In this document: positions 1 to 11,192 of the stretch, piece after piece
Layout of the letters: every line of letters starts with the position of its first letter
Numbering within the stretch: the first letter of the stretch is position 1
Origin: Moniliophthora roreri
Lineage: Eukaryota; Basidiomycota; Agaricomycetes; Agaricales; Marasmiaceae
Direction of reading: 5' to 3'
Assembly (NCBI GenBank): GCA_001466705.2
Contig: LATX02000206.1
Coordinates: 1-64,000 of the forward strand
Length of the DNA: 64,000 nucleotides
Notes under the pieces: generated by a model
What the model was told of the DNA's origin: nothing
The model's input: the letters and a program-made list of their open reading frames with translations, nothing else
The model's database searches: none
Translations under genes and position numbers: made by a program

Positions 1-40
1 CTTCCAATGGGTTTGTTCCTTCACACAGAAGATTTGGAGA

Positions 41-1190
41 CACTACGTACAAGGTGTTCTTTTAACATGGTTTTCTGATTGAGAAAACACTTAATCTTCT
101 TGCAAAGAGAATTTTTATAAAACCATATATAAATTCTAAATTTCAATTGTGTCCTCTCAACAAGAATATGCCTGGAGAATACTAAATTTTCAGCAGCAAA
201 AGATATGGAATTTTCAAATTCTGAGAATTAATAGATAATACAATATATTAGAATAATTTCCATACTGAGAAAACATTAAATTTTCTCTGGTTGAAAATGC
301 TCAGAAAATGCTGATAAGATAAGATAAAAATTCCACATTTTCTATTGTGGGAAAGTCAGAGAAAACACTAGGAAAACACTAGGAAAATGGTAGGAAAATC
401 ATGTGGAAATACTATATCTTACAGCAGTTTTCAGATAGTTTTCATATAGTTTTCCTTTTGTATTTAACATGTTTTCCTTGATATAATATTCAAAACTTTA
501 TATTTATTTTCTGAATGTTTTCTCACTATTTTATAAGGCAGAAAATCTAGTATATTTGTAATTAGAAAACTAAAGGATAATTTTATAATTTCATTGTTAT
601 AAAATTATTAGAAAATACAGACTCTTCTGGAAATTAAAATCCAAAGTATGCTTGCTGTTTTCAATATGNTCTGAGCATTTTCAACCAGAGAAAATTTAAT
701 GTTTTCTCAGTATGGAAATTATTCTAATATATTGTATTATCTATTAATTCTCAGAATTTGAAAATTCCATATCTTTTGCTGCTGAAAATTTAGTATTCTC
801 CAGGCATATTCTTGTTGAAAGGACACAATTGAAATTTAGAATTTTATATAGTTTTATAAAAATTCTCTTTGCAAGAAGATTAAGTGCTTTCTCAATGAGA
901 AAACCATGTTAAAAGAACACCTTGTATGTAGTGTTATAAGGCAGAAAATCTAGTATATTTGTAATTAGAAAACTAAAGGATAATTTTATAATTTCATTGT
1001 TATAAAATTATTAGAAAATACAGACTCTTCTGGAAATTAAAATACAGAATATGCTTGCTGTTTTCAATATGTGATGATAGCTTGAAACTAATAGAGTTTT
1101 CTGAGTGTTGTCTAGAAGCAAATATATAGCAGTATTCTGAGTGTATTTCCTTTGTATTAATAGCATGAAAAAAACACCTCATATGTAGTG
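41..1190 (-). mobile_element. AT-rich CACTA-ended TIR element, copy A (rearranged)
   Basis: The left end begins CACTACGTACAAGG and inverted matches to it occur at 933 and at 1190. The interior up to 668 runs in one direction, then after the N at 669 returns as an inverted copy of its own left half, and a third piece (about 935-1190) carries the other terminus. It therefore looks like a rearranged or mis-assembled copy of the element seen intact at 2909-3646 and 4939-5685. No transposase frame is visible, so it is non-autonomous. Short open frames inside are AT-rich chance frames. Confidence 0.7.
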
Positions 1191-1808
1191 TTTGTATATA
1201 GTTATTGTTTGTGTAGAGAAATCACATTCAATTAGATCTTCCTCCTCACATCACATCCTAGGGACTGAGAGTAGACCTAGTTGAGATATAAGACTATAAA
1301 CCAAACTTGATAGTGATGGCAAAGCCAGATATTTGTTCTGCACTTTAGCAAATAGTTGTTTTCAAGTCAAGAGAAGACTTTGTTTCAGAAAGTTTTAGTG
1401 GCTTTCTGGAGGCAGCTAGTGTTTTGCTAGTGTCAACACATCTTAGAGAGGGCTCAGGCTACATTGGAAGTAGAAGTTTTCCTACTTAAGTATGTTACAG
1501 GTCATAATCAAGAGGGTTGTATCCAGTACAAAGGGTACTGTAGTCTTTGATTACTTGAGTTATTACTTCAGAGTAGTCTTACCATTGCCTCAGTGCAATT
1601 AGCTGTTGTATTTAGGCTTGATATTGAGATACTATAAACCAGAAAACACAATAAAAACAATTTATAAAACAAAGACACCTTTATAGTCTCTACATTAATA
1701 AATGAGTACATGCTTATTTGGTACATGAACATCAAATAAGAGTCTAAGTGCAGTAACTCTGATCACACCAAACCACACTCTGCNTCATCAACCTTGAAAA
1801 AGTCTTGA
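1191..1808. other. AT-rich repeat debris without a gene
   Basis: No credible coding frame is seen. The stretch around 1752-1783 (containing CTAAGTGCAGTAACTCTGAT) closely matches one at 6630-6670, so both are probably pieces of the same LTR-type element. A single N lies at 1784. Confidence 0.4.
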
Positions 1809-2879
1809 CACTATGTACAAGGTGTTCTTTTAACATGGTTTTCTGATTGAGAAAACACTTAATCTTCTTGCAAAGAGAATTTTTATAAAACCATATATAA
1901 ATTGGAGAATACTAAATTTTCAGCAGCAAAAGATATGGAATTTTCAAATTCTGAGAATGAATAGATAATACAATATATTAGAATAATTTCCATGCTCAGA
2001 AAATGCTGATAAGATAAGATAAAAATTCCACATTTTCTATTGTGGGAAAGTCAGAGAAAACACTAGGAAAACACTAGGAAAATAGTAGAAAAATCATGTG
2101 AAAACACTATATTTTAAAGCAGTTTTTAGATAGTTTTCATATAGTTTTTCTTTTGTATTTAACATGTTTCCTTTAATATAAAATTCAAAATCTTATATTT
2201 ATTTTCTAAATGTTTTCTCACTATTTTATAAGGCAGAAAATTTAGTATATTTGTAATTAGAAAATTAAAGGATAATTCTATAATTTCATTATTATAAAAT
2301 AATCAAAAAACACAGACTCTTCTGNGATAATACAATATATTAGAATAATTTCCATACTGAGAAAACATTAAATTTTCTCTGGTTGAAAATGCTCAGAAAA
2401 TGCTGATAAGATAAGATAAAAATTCCATATTTTCTATTGTGGGAAAGTCAGAGAAAACACTAGGAAAACACTAGGGAAATAGTAGGAAAATCATGTGAAA
2501 ACACTATATTTTAAAGCACTTTTTAGATAGTTTTCATATAGTTTTCCTTTTGTATTTAACATGTTTCCTTTGATATAAAATTCAAAATCTTATATTTATT
2601 TTCTGAATGTTTTCTCACTATTTTATAAGGCAGAAAATTTAGTATATTTGTAATTAGAAAATTAAAGGATAATTCTATAATTTCATTATCATAAAATAAT
2701 AAAAAAACACAGACTCTTCTGGAAATTAAAATCCAGAGTATGCTTGCTGTTTTCAATATGTGATGACAACTTGAAACTAATAGAATTTTCTGAGTGTTGT
2801 CTGGAAGCAAATATATAGCAGTATTCTGAGTGTATTTCCTTTGTATTAATAGCATAAAAAGAACACCTTGTACATAGTG
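1809..2879 (-). mobile_element. AT-rich CACTA-ended TIR element, copy B
   Basis: Starts CACTATGTACAAGG and ends with the inverted counterpart at 2879. It lies in the opposite direction to copies C and D. After the N at 2325 the sequence restarts with material already seen from about 1966, so the interior is partly duplicated: either a true internal duplication or an unmerged contig overlap. No transposase is encoded and no clear target-site duplication flanks it. Confidence 0.75.
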
Positions 2880-2908
2880 TCTACATGTTCTGCTAATGTT
2901 TGTTCTCA

Positions 2909-3646
2909 CACTACGTACAAGGTGTTCTTTTTATGCTATTAATACAAAGGAAATACACTCAGAATACTGCTATATATTTGCTTCCAGACAACACTCAGAA
3001 AATTCTATTAGTTTCAAGTTGTCATCACATATTGAAAACAGCAAGCATACTCTGGATTTTAATTTCCAGAAGAGTCTGTGTTTTTTTATTATTTTATGAT
3101 AATGAAATTATAGAATTATCCTTTAATTTTCTAATTACAAATATACTAAATTTTCTGCCTTATAAAATAGTGAGAAAACATTTAGAAAATAAATATAAGA
3201 TTTTGAATTTTATATCAAAGGAAACATGTTAAATACAAAAGGAAAACTATATGAAAACTATTTAAGAACTGCTTTAAAATATAGTGTTTTCACATGATTT
3301 TCCTATGATTTTCCTAGTGTTTTCCTAGTGTTTTCTCTGACTTTCCCACAATAGAAAATGTGGAATTTTTATCTTATCTTATCAGCATTTTCTGAGCATT
3401 TTCAACCAGAGAAAATTTAATGTTTTCTTAGTATGGAAATTATTCTAATATATTGTATTATCTATTAATTCTCAGAATTTGAAAATTCTTTATCTTTTGC
3501 TACTGAAAATTTAGTATTCTCCAGGCATATTCTTGTTGAGAGGACATAATTTAAATTTAGAATTTTTTATAAAAATTCTCTTTGCAAGAAGATTAAGTGT
3601 TTTCTCAATAAGAAAACCATGTTAAAAGAACACCTTGGATGTAGTG
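2909..3646 (+). mobile_element. AT-rich CACTA-ended TIR element, copy C (intact, 738 bp)
   Basis: An uninterrupted copy: left end CACTACGTACAAGG, right end its inverted counterpart with a few mismatches, shared terminal repeat about 23 bases. It is nearly identical to copy D at 4939-5685 and is the inverse of copy B, from which only 29 bases separate it. CACTA is the hallmark end of CMC/EnSpm DNA transposons, but the 3-base target duplication expected for that group is not evident, so the superfamily is tentative. Confidence 0.8.
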
Positions 3647-3647
3647 A

Positions 3648-3740
3648 ACATGAGTCAAACCCTTGACCTCAAGGTGGATTAGTCAGCAACCTTGGCAGCT
3701 GCCAGGCACTCAAGACCACTGTACTATAGTGCCATATATC
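3648..3740 (-). repeat. tRNA-like SINE fragment (possible pol III boxes)
   Basis: On the minus strand a tRNA-like A box (around TAGTACAGTGGTCTTGAGTG) is followed about 50 bases later by a B-box-like GGGTTTGACTC. There is no foldable complete tRNA. A tRNA-derived SINE relic is the simplest reading, but box matches alone are weak evidence. Confidence 0.3.
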
Positions 3741-3889
3741 CTCTGACTCAAAAGACCTATCTCCACTCTCTTGCTGTTTCTATTGATCAAATCTCCAACT
3801 AAAAGCTTCCCTTCACTTTATAGAGTCCTCTCTCTGTCCTCTGGAAGGCATAAAAATGCACTATTTTGATTGCCTCTGTTACAATCTAT

Positions 3890-4082
3890 TTTACTACATT
3901 ATAATAACCCTGTCTCATTGTATTGCATTTTAATATACTATAATAATACCATTCCATTTTATTGCATTTTAATGTACTATAATAATACTATCCTATTTTA
4001 TTGTATTTTAATGGATTATAATAACACCAGTCTCATTTTAATGTATTGTAGTAGCATTGCTTTATTTTAATTTATTATATTT
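3890..4082. repeat. Minisatellite, about 45-base unit, roughly four copies
   Basis: Imperfect tandem units built on TATTGCATTTTAATRTACTA followed by TAATAAYAC recur at intervals near 44-45 bases. The period is a multiple of three, so the plus strand shows a repetitive open frame (YYNNT-like repeats) that is a by-product of the satellite and not a protein gene. Confidence 0.7.
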
Positions 4083-4131
4083 AGGTGTCCATTTTGCTGA
4101 TGCTAGGTAAGGTGAAAGATAGATTAAAAGA

Positions 4132-4612
4132 TGTAGAACTGAGAGTAACATGTATACAACAAGAATAGAATACAAACCTCTGACTGTTACAACTTTATTT
4201 TCATGACATCATCTTTTCATGACCCCCTCTTACATAATCCCTTATTTTCTTTCATTTCCTCATTTTGATTACAAGCAAGACTTCTTTTTCTTCTATGTCT
4301 TATCAATACTTCTACAATGTTCTTTTCTTACTCAGACTGCTCTCTAGCTTACTGATCAGTAGCTGTAGTCAGCAGAATAACTATATTTAGATAGGCACTG
4401 ATTGTCTTTAAGACCCATGGTCAGGGTTGAGCTTCTTCAGCTTGACCTTGGTTAAGTTGGGGTTATATTGTCTAATCCTATCATAACCTTGTTCTTTGCA
4501 CCTGACCCTTGTTCCTAAGTCATCTGTCCAAGTCTATTGACTTCAGAACTCATGAATCAAGCTCTTGAACTTGAACTTAGTGCTATTGCAAAGAACTTGC
4601 ATAATACTGACA
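4132..4612 (-). mobile_element. Probable 3' LTR of a Ty1/copia element
   Basis: Reading the minus strand, a copia pol C-terminus stops at 4620, then a purine-rich AAGGGGAG tract leads into TGTCAGTATT, the expected start of a 3' LTR. A plausible end (...TTCTACA) lies near 4132, giving TG...CA borders of about 480 bases. The outer border is uncertain because no second LTR or target duplication is available. Confidence 0.5.
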
Positions 4613-4619
4613 CTCCCCT

Positions 4620-4913
4620 TCAAGCCAAGCAGAGTCCCATGGATGATGCGAAGTGCTTGACCTTTGTTGATTGTAGCTCTTTTGTCATAATATCTGCAAT
4701 GTTGTCAGCAGTATTACAGTATTCAAGTTGAATTTTTCTGTCTTCTATGACATGTCAGATGAAGTGGAATTTTATATCAATATGTTTGGTTCTAGCATGG
4801 AATTTATCCCCATATGCGATGGATGCTGCCTCTTTGTTGTCTGTATACAACAGCATAGAAGATGCCTTCCCACCAAAGATTTTGGATATAAAAGACCTGA
4901 TTCAAATTCCTTN
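4620..4913 (-). pseudogene. Ty1/copia pol C-terminus (RNase H end), decayed
   Basis: The minus strand encodes the end of a Ty1/copia polyprotein: the TDN(K)-type RNase H segment, the ARTKHIDIKFHFI block, a following E-Y-C-N-T block, and the terminal (N)IADIMTKEL motif diagnostic of copia integrase/RT/RNase H polyproteins, then a stop. One in-frame TGA interrupts the block after HFI, and the rest of pol is missing beyond the N at 4913. It is a dead 3' remnant of a retrotransposon, directly followed by its polypurine tract and LTR. Confidence 0.85.
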
Positions 4914-4938
4914 AAGATGTCAGTGGGGTCGTCAGTAT

Positions 4939-5685
4939 CACTATGTACAAGGTGTTCTTTTTATGCTATTAATACAAAGGAAATACACTCAGAATACTGC
5001 TATATATTTGCTTCCAGACAACACTCAGAAAATTCTATTAGTTTCAAGTTGTCATCACATATTGAAAACAGCAAGCATACTCTGGATTTTAATTTCCAGA
5101 AGAGTCTGTGTTTTTTTATTATTTTATGATAATGAAATTATAGAATTATCCTTTAATTTTCTAATTACAAATATACTAAATTTTCTGCCTTATAAAATAG
5201 TGAGAAAACATTTAGAAAATAAATATAAGATTTTGAATTTTATATCAAAGGAAACATGTTAAATACAAAAGGAAAACTATATGAAAACTATCTAAGAACT
5301 GCTTTAAAATATAGTGTTTTCACATGATTTTCCTACTATTTTCCTAGTGTTTTCCTAGTGTTTTCTCTGACTTTCCCACAATAGAAAATGTGGAATTTTT
5401 ATCTTATCTTATCAGCATTTTCTGAGCATTTTCAACCAGAGAAAATTTAATGTTTTCTCAGTATGGAAATTATTCTAATATATTGTATTATCTATTAATT
5501 CTCAGAATTTGAAAATTCCATATCTTTTGCTGTTGAAAATTTAGTATTCTCCAGGCATATTCTTGTTGAGAGGACACAATTGAAATTTAAAATTTATATA
5601 TGGTTTTATAGTAATTCTCTTTGCAAGAAGATTAAGTGTTTTCTCAATCAGAAAACCATGTTAAAAGAACACCTTGTACATAGTG
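4939..5685 (+). mobile_element. AT-rich CACTA-ended TIR element, copy D (intact, 747 bp)
   Basis: Left end CACTATGTACAAGG is matched perfectly by the inverted right end. The whole interior agrees with copy C apart from scattered substitutions and short indels. It lies beside the copia relic, 25 bases after the N at 4913. It is non-autonomous. Confidence 0.8.
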
Positions 5686-6841
5686 AACAGTGTGTTCCGA
5701 CCTTGGAAACTTTGGCATCTAGGCCACTGCTGATGTGCAGATACTAGAAAGGGAAATGCTGTAAAGAAACAGGACAGATACAGCCATCCACTCATAGATA
5801 CCCAACTTAGAAAAGAGAAAATACCAATTATAGAGTCCAGAACACCTGGAGACGTAGATACCCACATGGATATGGTCAGATACCCTAGTGGCCAGACTCT
5901 GTGACATCTGATTATTCCCTCTTTTAGTATCTCAGTCACTCATTTATCATTTCCTGAATTATCAGACATTATTTATATTTTCTGTAGATATATTCCCTGG
6001 ACCATATATAAGGACTGCTAGATATTCATATATATGCAAGTAACTCTGCCCCCTCTGATTGTGAATACATGACAAGTTTGTTTGGTGTATAAATTTGTGT
6101 GCCATTCCAGTTTTGCTTCCTTACTTCAGGCCCTGGAGATTGGTCCTGAGTAACTCCAGACAGATAGACATCTGATAACGAACTTGCATCATAAGAGATA
6201 AGAGTAACATCTTGAGTGTGTTATAGCACTTTTCTAAGAGACACTTTACACCAAGAAGGAACCTTGGGCACTTGGAGTGTGGCCTGTGTTGGGTATCAGG
6301 TTGTGACACACTTAGAGTATTAGCAAGGGGTGTGCCTGTGCCAAGCTCTTTGTAGAAATTGGTCTAGAACCTTTTCCAGTACACTGTGTACTGTAGTTGT
6401 CTTAAAGAAGTCTTGAACTCTGTAGGGTCAGACTATATCGACTATTGAGTCTTTGTATGGGACTGTAGCTCTTGTGTTTGTGCTCTGTGCACCATGTTCT
6501 TTGTGGTTTGTGTGTGTGTTTGTGATATAAACCCTTTTAAAACCATATATACTCCTCTGGAGGTGAACAACTTGAAGTAGATTACTTCAATAAGAGAGAA
6601 TCAACCTAGCTAAGAGTTTTGTTGGCATTCTAAGTGCAGCAACTCTGATCATGTTGATCCACACTTGCACAACAACCTGAGTTGGACTTTTGGAGGTTAT
6701 CTTTTAGGAAGATTTCCACTAGTCTGATCTTAGACAAATTAGTGTCTAACTGCACAGCTTGCTTCATACACCGACCAGTGACAGNAGTTAGGACTAGAAG
6801 GTCCTATTACGGTACCGTCCACCTTTCCCTTCCACCCCCAT
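5686..6841. other. Repeat-derived spacer with an LTR-like segment
   Basis: No gene is recognised. Between about 6302 (TGTGACACAC) and 6651 there is an LTR-like segment: a TATA-like TATAAACCC with ACCATATATA shortly after, then CTAAGTGCAGCAACTCTGAT, which is shared with 1752-1783. An N lies at 6785, just before the gag relic. Confidence 0.35.
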
Positions 6842-7859
6842 TTGTCCATGCCTCCCCCCGCAGATCCCAGAGCAATGTCAGAATACCCTGATCCCCTCAC
6901 CTTCAGCCTCCTCGACCGTCTCGGACGACAAACAGACGGGAACGGATACCCCTGCCCCGACATCAATGACAATCGAAGCCTCATCTCTAGGCTCACCTCT
7001 GAACCCGTGGGTGACGAAACCGGATTCCCTGCCGTTACCCATTCCTCCCCCAAACCCGACAACGCCCTCGTTTATCCTGACCCCACTCCCGATCCCGACG
7101 TCAAATTTAAGGTCGAGTCGCTCGACTCGCTCACCCCCTCTCAACCCGAACCTCTGACTGCCACTGACCCCAGAAATCTTCAGACGCCTGAAGCCACAGT
7201 TCCACCAGAGAGTGGAGCATATCCCCACGGTTGGAGGGGAGGTCGCTCTCGTGGAGCCAGAGGCCGCGGTCGAGGACGAAGATTGGGAGAACCAAACTCC
7301 CAAAAACGTCGAAGGCCTACCGATAGTCAGCTTGAGAGGTCCGACTCCAGCCCTGACCCCAATGATGCAGCTTGTTGACCACGTCTCTGCCCTGTGTGCG
7401 GACTGGAGTGCCATTTTGCCAGACATTGCCCGCAGTACATGTGTCGTTGATGCTTCAAGACTCAACCTGGACATACATCTGGCCACTGCCCTGACCAATG
7501 AAGGTCTGGCCGCATTGCACATCGACGGTCTGATTCGGGCTCAGACTCTATGTCGGATGGTCGCCGTTATGACGATGAACGAAACTATAACGACGAACCC
7601 TATGACAATCTCAGAGGGGAATGTTGAGATGTTGGTCAAGGAATACGATCAAGACGCTCAGTTGTTGTTTGTAGGAGCGGATCCAAGAAAAGTGAGGTTG
7701 CTTTCGGTAGAGGAACGACAGGCTATGGGATGGCAGCCGACTTCTGACCCGCCGGTAACTCCGATGATGGAGGTTGAGGAAGAAATGCCGGAAATAGATG
7801 ACAGGCCAGATACGTCATATGATTATGACACCGAATTGTACGGAGACAGAGAATCGTAG
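6842..7859 (+). pseudogene. LTR-retrotransposon gag relic with two CCHC zinc knuckles
   Basis: The plus frame starting at 6842 encodes a proline-rich, hydrophilic N-part, an Arg/Gly-rich patch (RSRGARGRGRGRR) near 7240-7290, and then, after a TGA at 7376, two zinc knuckles. The first, CPVCGLECHFARHC, is a perfect CX2CX4HX4C box (7388-7429); the second starts at 7442 and contains another TGA at 7448. A third TGA lies at 7499. From about 7615 the coding-like frame shifts and ends at 7859 with an acidic tail. This is nucleic-acid-binding Gag with its pol region gone, lying immediately upstream of a 3' LTR. All three early stops are TGA, consistent with C-to-T decay. Confidence 0.75.
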
Positions 7860-7884
7860 AGAGAGGCAACCGGAGCTTGCCCCT

Positions 7885-7898
7885 TGTTGAGGGGCTAA
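7885..7898 (+). other. Polypurine tract candidate before the LTR
   Basis: The GAGGGGCTAA stretch directly abuts the TGTTACAG start of the LTR, as expected for plus-strand priming in an LTR retrotransposon. Confidence 0.5.
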
Positions 7899-8363
7899 TG
7901 TTACAGACTTTTTCCTTAGTAGACTCTTTTCCCCGTTATCACCCCTATGCTTCCCTTTCCATCGGACTCGTACACCTTCCCAGTTCCCATTTCCTTCTCT
8001 CACATATGCTTCTCGTTCTATCGGACTTCTACACCTTCCGTGTCCCCATTTGCTTATCTCTTTGTATTTGTATTACTCATATCCTGACAGCTCAGGAAAC
8101 GTTAGGTAAACACCAAACTCTTCGCTTTTCATAAGTAGTTAGCGTTACAACGGTTGTATTGTATTTAAGCGCTCAAGCTGAGACTCTAAGTCTTCAGCTT
8201 GACCTGGTTAATTTACTTGTGTCAACGCCGATATCGAAGGACCTCTGAACTTCAGTATCTACTGAACGAACTCGAACTTGAACTTGTATAATGACTGCTT
8301 AAGCAGAGACCATAATCCGCCAATAGTAGTTGAAGTTAGCATTGCTATACAAGTGACATAACA
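7899..8363 (+). mobile_element. 3' LTR of the gag-bearing retrotransposon
   Basis: Begins TGTTACAGAC and ends GTGACATAACA, about 465 bases. It shares landmarks with the solo LTR at 33402-34015: TGTTACAG start, CAGCTTGACCTGGTTA-type block, CTCGAACTTG block and TAACA end. The 5' partner LTR is absent, so no target duplication can be checked here. The two LTRs probably belong to one family. Confidence 0.7.
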
Positions 8364-9611
8364 GGTATGCTTCCCTCTCATTCTCTTGTACGGCACTGAG
8401 AGGTACCACAGAACACTGCAATCTCAGATGCCTCATAACTGGTGAGTTTTGGACCATTGCTATTTGCTTATCAACATGTCAGATGTACAGTTCAAGACTT
8501 AAGAATGACAAATGAGTGGGGTGAAGGTTTTGTTGTGCATCAGGCAGAAGGTTTCTTGAAATGTCAGGCAAAGGGTTTGTGTAGTCAGACCACTGAGGGC
8601 AGGGGGCGCCAGATGTGGTAGGGCACCTCATACTTGTTGGTTACTATAGTGTCTCAGGCACAATGTATTGTAGTGTAGTACTCAACTCAATAACACCTAC
8701 AAACACCTATGCAAGATGCATTGAGCACCATAGCGCTCACATCAGAAAAGTGTGAATGTTATATGGCATAATAGAGATTGTCAGATGCTGTTGACTAGCC
8801 TGGCACCTGGGACACTTGCTGTGCTCATGTTGCTCTTGTGTCATGCATCAGGTCGCGTCACATTAGGCGTTTGTTGATTTTTTGTTTACTGTATAGCAGA
8901 TTCTTCAGAAAGAAGGCCGCGAGGGCTTTCTGTTCCAGAATAACATCACACTCAGGCTGAAATAAGTTGAAGGGTAATGATAGAATATGGGCTGAGGAGC
9001 TGGTGTGTACAAAGCAGTTGCAGAGGGGCCTGATTGGTTGGAGGTTAGGCTCATGTCCTTGTCTGAGTGATTGTTGAACATTTTGTTGGTGGAAAAAGAA
9101 CACAAAAATGCAATTTGTATTGAAGTACAGAGGAAAGCATGCCAATAAGATCAATTATCATTACTGTAATTGATAAGAAAAGAGGCACTCTGGGCAGAGT
9201 TTGAAATTAGCCAAGCTTGACGGTTCCCCTCATCTGGTGTAGGTGGTGAAGAGGCAGAAACTCTATCTCCTTTAAAGGACAGCTACACACTATCTTCACT
9301 TCTAAAAGCTCTCTAAAAAGGGCTTCTGCAACTAAACACAGCTACAAAACCCACACACACACACACACACAACACACACACCAAAACCCACAGTAGAGGC
9401 TTCTATACATGAGAAAGCACTGTACAAGTCTGCTACAAGACTGAGTCTATTTCAAGTGATTCAGGGTGAGAAAGGGGACAGAACCCTTTATATTTTCAAT
9501 TGGCTGGCTTAGATTGCAGAGTCTAAAGACTCTAGTTAAGATGACTCAAGTATTGCACTCAAGGGTCACAAAGTGTAGGTTTTAAACATGAGTGGTTTAC
9601 TGATTGGTTAT
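8364..9611. other. Spacer without a recognised gene; contains a CA microsatellite
   Basis: No coding frame with splice support is seen on either strand. A (CA)n tract with one interruption lies at 9352-9381. Confidence 0.5.
9352..9381. repeat. (CA)n microsatellite
   Basis: About fourteen CA units with a single AA interruption. Confidence 0.9.
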
Positions 9612-11191
9612 CAGATTGTATACAGTAAGGCAAGATATATATATATATATAAATCTTGGCTCGACTAGAAGCAACTGACTGGCAAGTGCATAAAGACTTG
9701 GTCTAAGAAGCTGTGCAGAGGTCTAAATCAATGCTGCACAGAGCTATAAGGTGCAAGTACCAGTCAGTCCTTGAGCCTGCATCTACAAGTACAGCTCTTT
9801 ATATACAGAATAATAATTGGAAATAACAAAATAAAAGATAAAGTGAGCATGTTTTAGTTTATAGTATAAATTGTATGTGTTCGTGCCTAAAAGTTCAATT
9901 CCACATAGCAATTAGGTATATTGGGTATATTTGGTGACCAAACAGTCGATTTATTGGGTTTTGGACTCTGCATGGAGCATTGCTGGGTCATATGATCCTT
10001 CCACGTAGCCATGGGTTCTGGACCAGCTGTATACACGGGTATGTTTCCCTTTCCACCAGTTCACTTCCACATAGCTGCTTTCTACCATTGGATTGGTGGC
10101 TGTCACAGTCTAGACATCTGCCATATTCAATCTCCTCCCATCCCACATACGATCTTGTGAGTCATTCGCAATTTCTGGCATACTCATTGCCTATCAGTCA
10201 TCCCACATACACCTGGAAAGGCCATCATATCCATATGAGTGTCTTCGAAGCTCTGCATAGGAACAAGTTCCAACTGTGTACTAGTTATCGATAGTAATAA
10301 TTAGGTTTTAAGTCTATTGACACATTATCATGCAATGTGATTGCAAAATGAACAATCTAGTGCACTTAGACTCTGGATCCCACTGATATCTATTTCTTTG
10401 TGTTTGGAATTAGTGGTTTCTGGCCTGCTTTTTATTAACCAAGGACCCTCACAGCAATGCTTCACTGTAATGTAGGGGGCTAGTATAGTCTACTAACCTC
10501 CTCTAGATTGTGTTACAGTGTCAATTATTAGACTTACTAGACCTGGCACTTAAAGCTTAGGCACTATATTAGAGCTCATGGGTCAGCAAGTCACATGAAT
10601 ATCACACATACTTCTGGGCTCTTTTTCTAGTATTTGATGTGAAAAGTGCATGATTTCGTGTCTAGGCCAAAATTGGGCACATCAGCAGATTGGTCGCAGA
10701 TCAATTTTGTTTTTTTGATCAGTTACAACATCCAACCCAGTATGCACCAACAAGGGGATAATGGTAGATTTGCCTGTATATTCAGGATTATTTACTGTTA
10801 AATATGGCTTGTAGAGGCTTGGGGCAGAATATAGTAACCATATCCTCAGATCACACTATGTGCTAAGAGTCTAATTCTTATATGGCTCAATGGCTTTGTG
10901 GTTATGCTCTCTGGCTGTGAAGTAATGCTGGCTGACTTAATCCATGAGGTTCAAGGTTCAAATCACGCGAAGGTAAAGCTACCATATTAGAACAGGAATT
11001 AAGGGCATTTTGCTCCAAATGAATAGACATGTTATCTATTGTATTTAATTCTCCTCTTCTTTGTCGGTCTCTATATCCTCTCTCAACTTTTTCAATTCCA
11101 GCTGAGCACATCTTGCTCCACACTTGTTTTGGTTTTGGAACTCAGTAAGTCTCTTGTCACCAAAGTCGCTGACACCACTGTCCCTGTAGTT
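9612..11191 (+). repeat. 1.58-kb direct repeat, copy 1
   Basis: This block reappears at 11193-12772 with an offset of exactly 1581 bases. I noticed only one substitution (ACAGTAAGG versus ACAGTGAGG near the start). Copy 1 ends exactly at the N at 11192, in the middle of an alpha-kinase exon that continues properly only after copy 2. It contains an (AT)n tract, a tRNA-like segment (10885-10970) and the last exon of the alpha-kinase relic. An unmerged contig overlap is the most economical explanation. Confidence 0.9.
10885..10970 (+). repeat. tRNA-like SINE segment (A/B boxes)
   Basis: TGGCTTTGTGG at 10891 resembles a pol III A box and GGTTCAAATCA at 10955 a B box, 64 bases apart. The fold is not a complete tRNA. 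The same segment recurs at 12466-12551 through the 1.58-kb duplication. Confidence 0.3.
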
Positions 11192-11192
11192 N

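Noticed and set aside
3870..4070. Repetitive 66-codon frame rich in Tyr, Asn and Ile
   Set aside because: It is the translation of the 45-base minisatellite.
2556..5262. Open frames of 60-170 codons inside the CACTA-ended elements, repeated in several copies
   Set aside because: They are AT-rich, occur in both directions across the terminal inverted repeats, have no domain or splice support and change with element boundaries.
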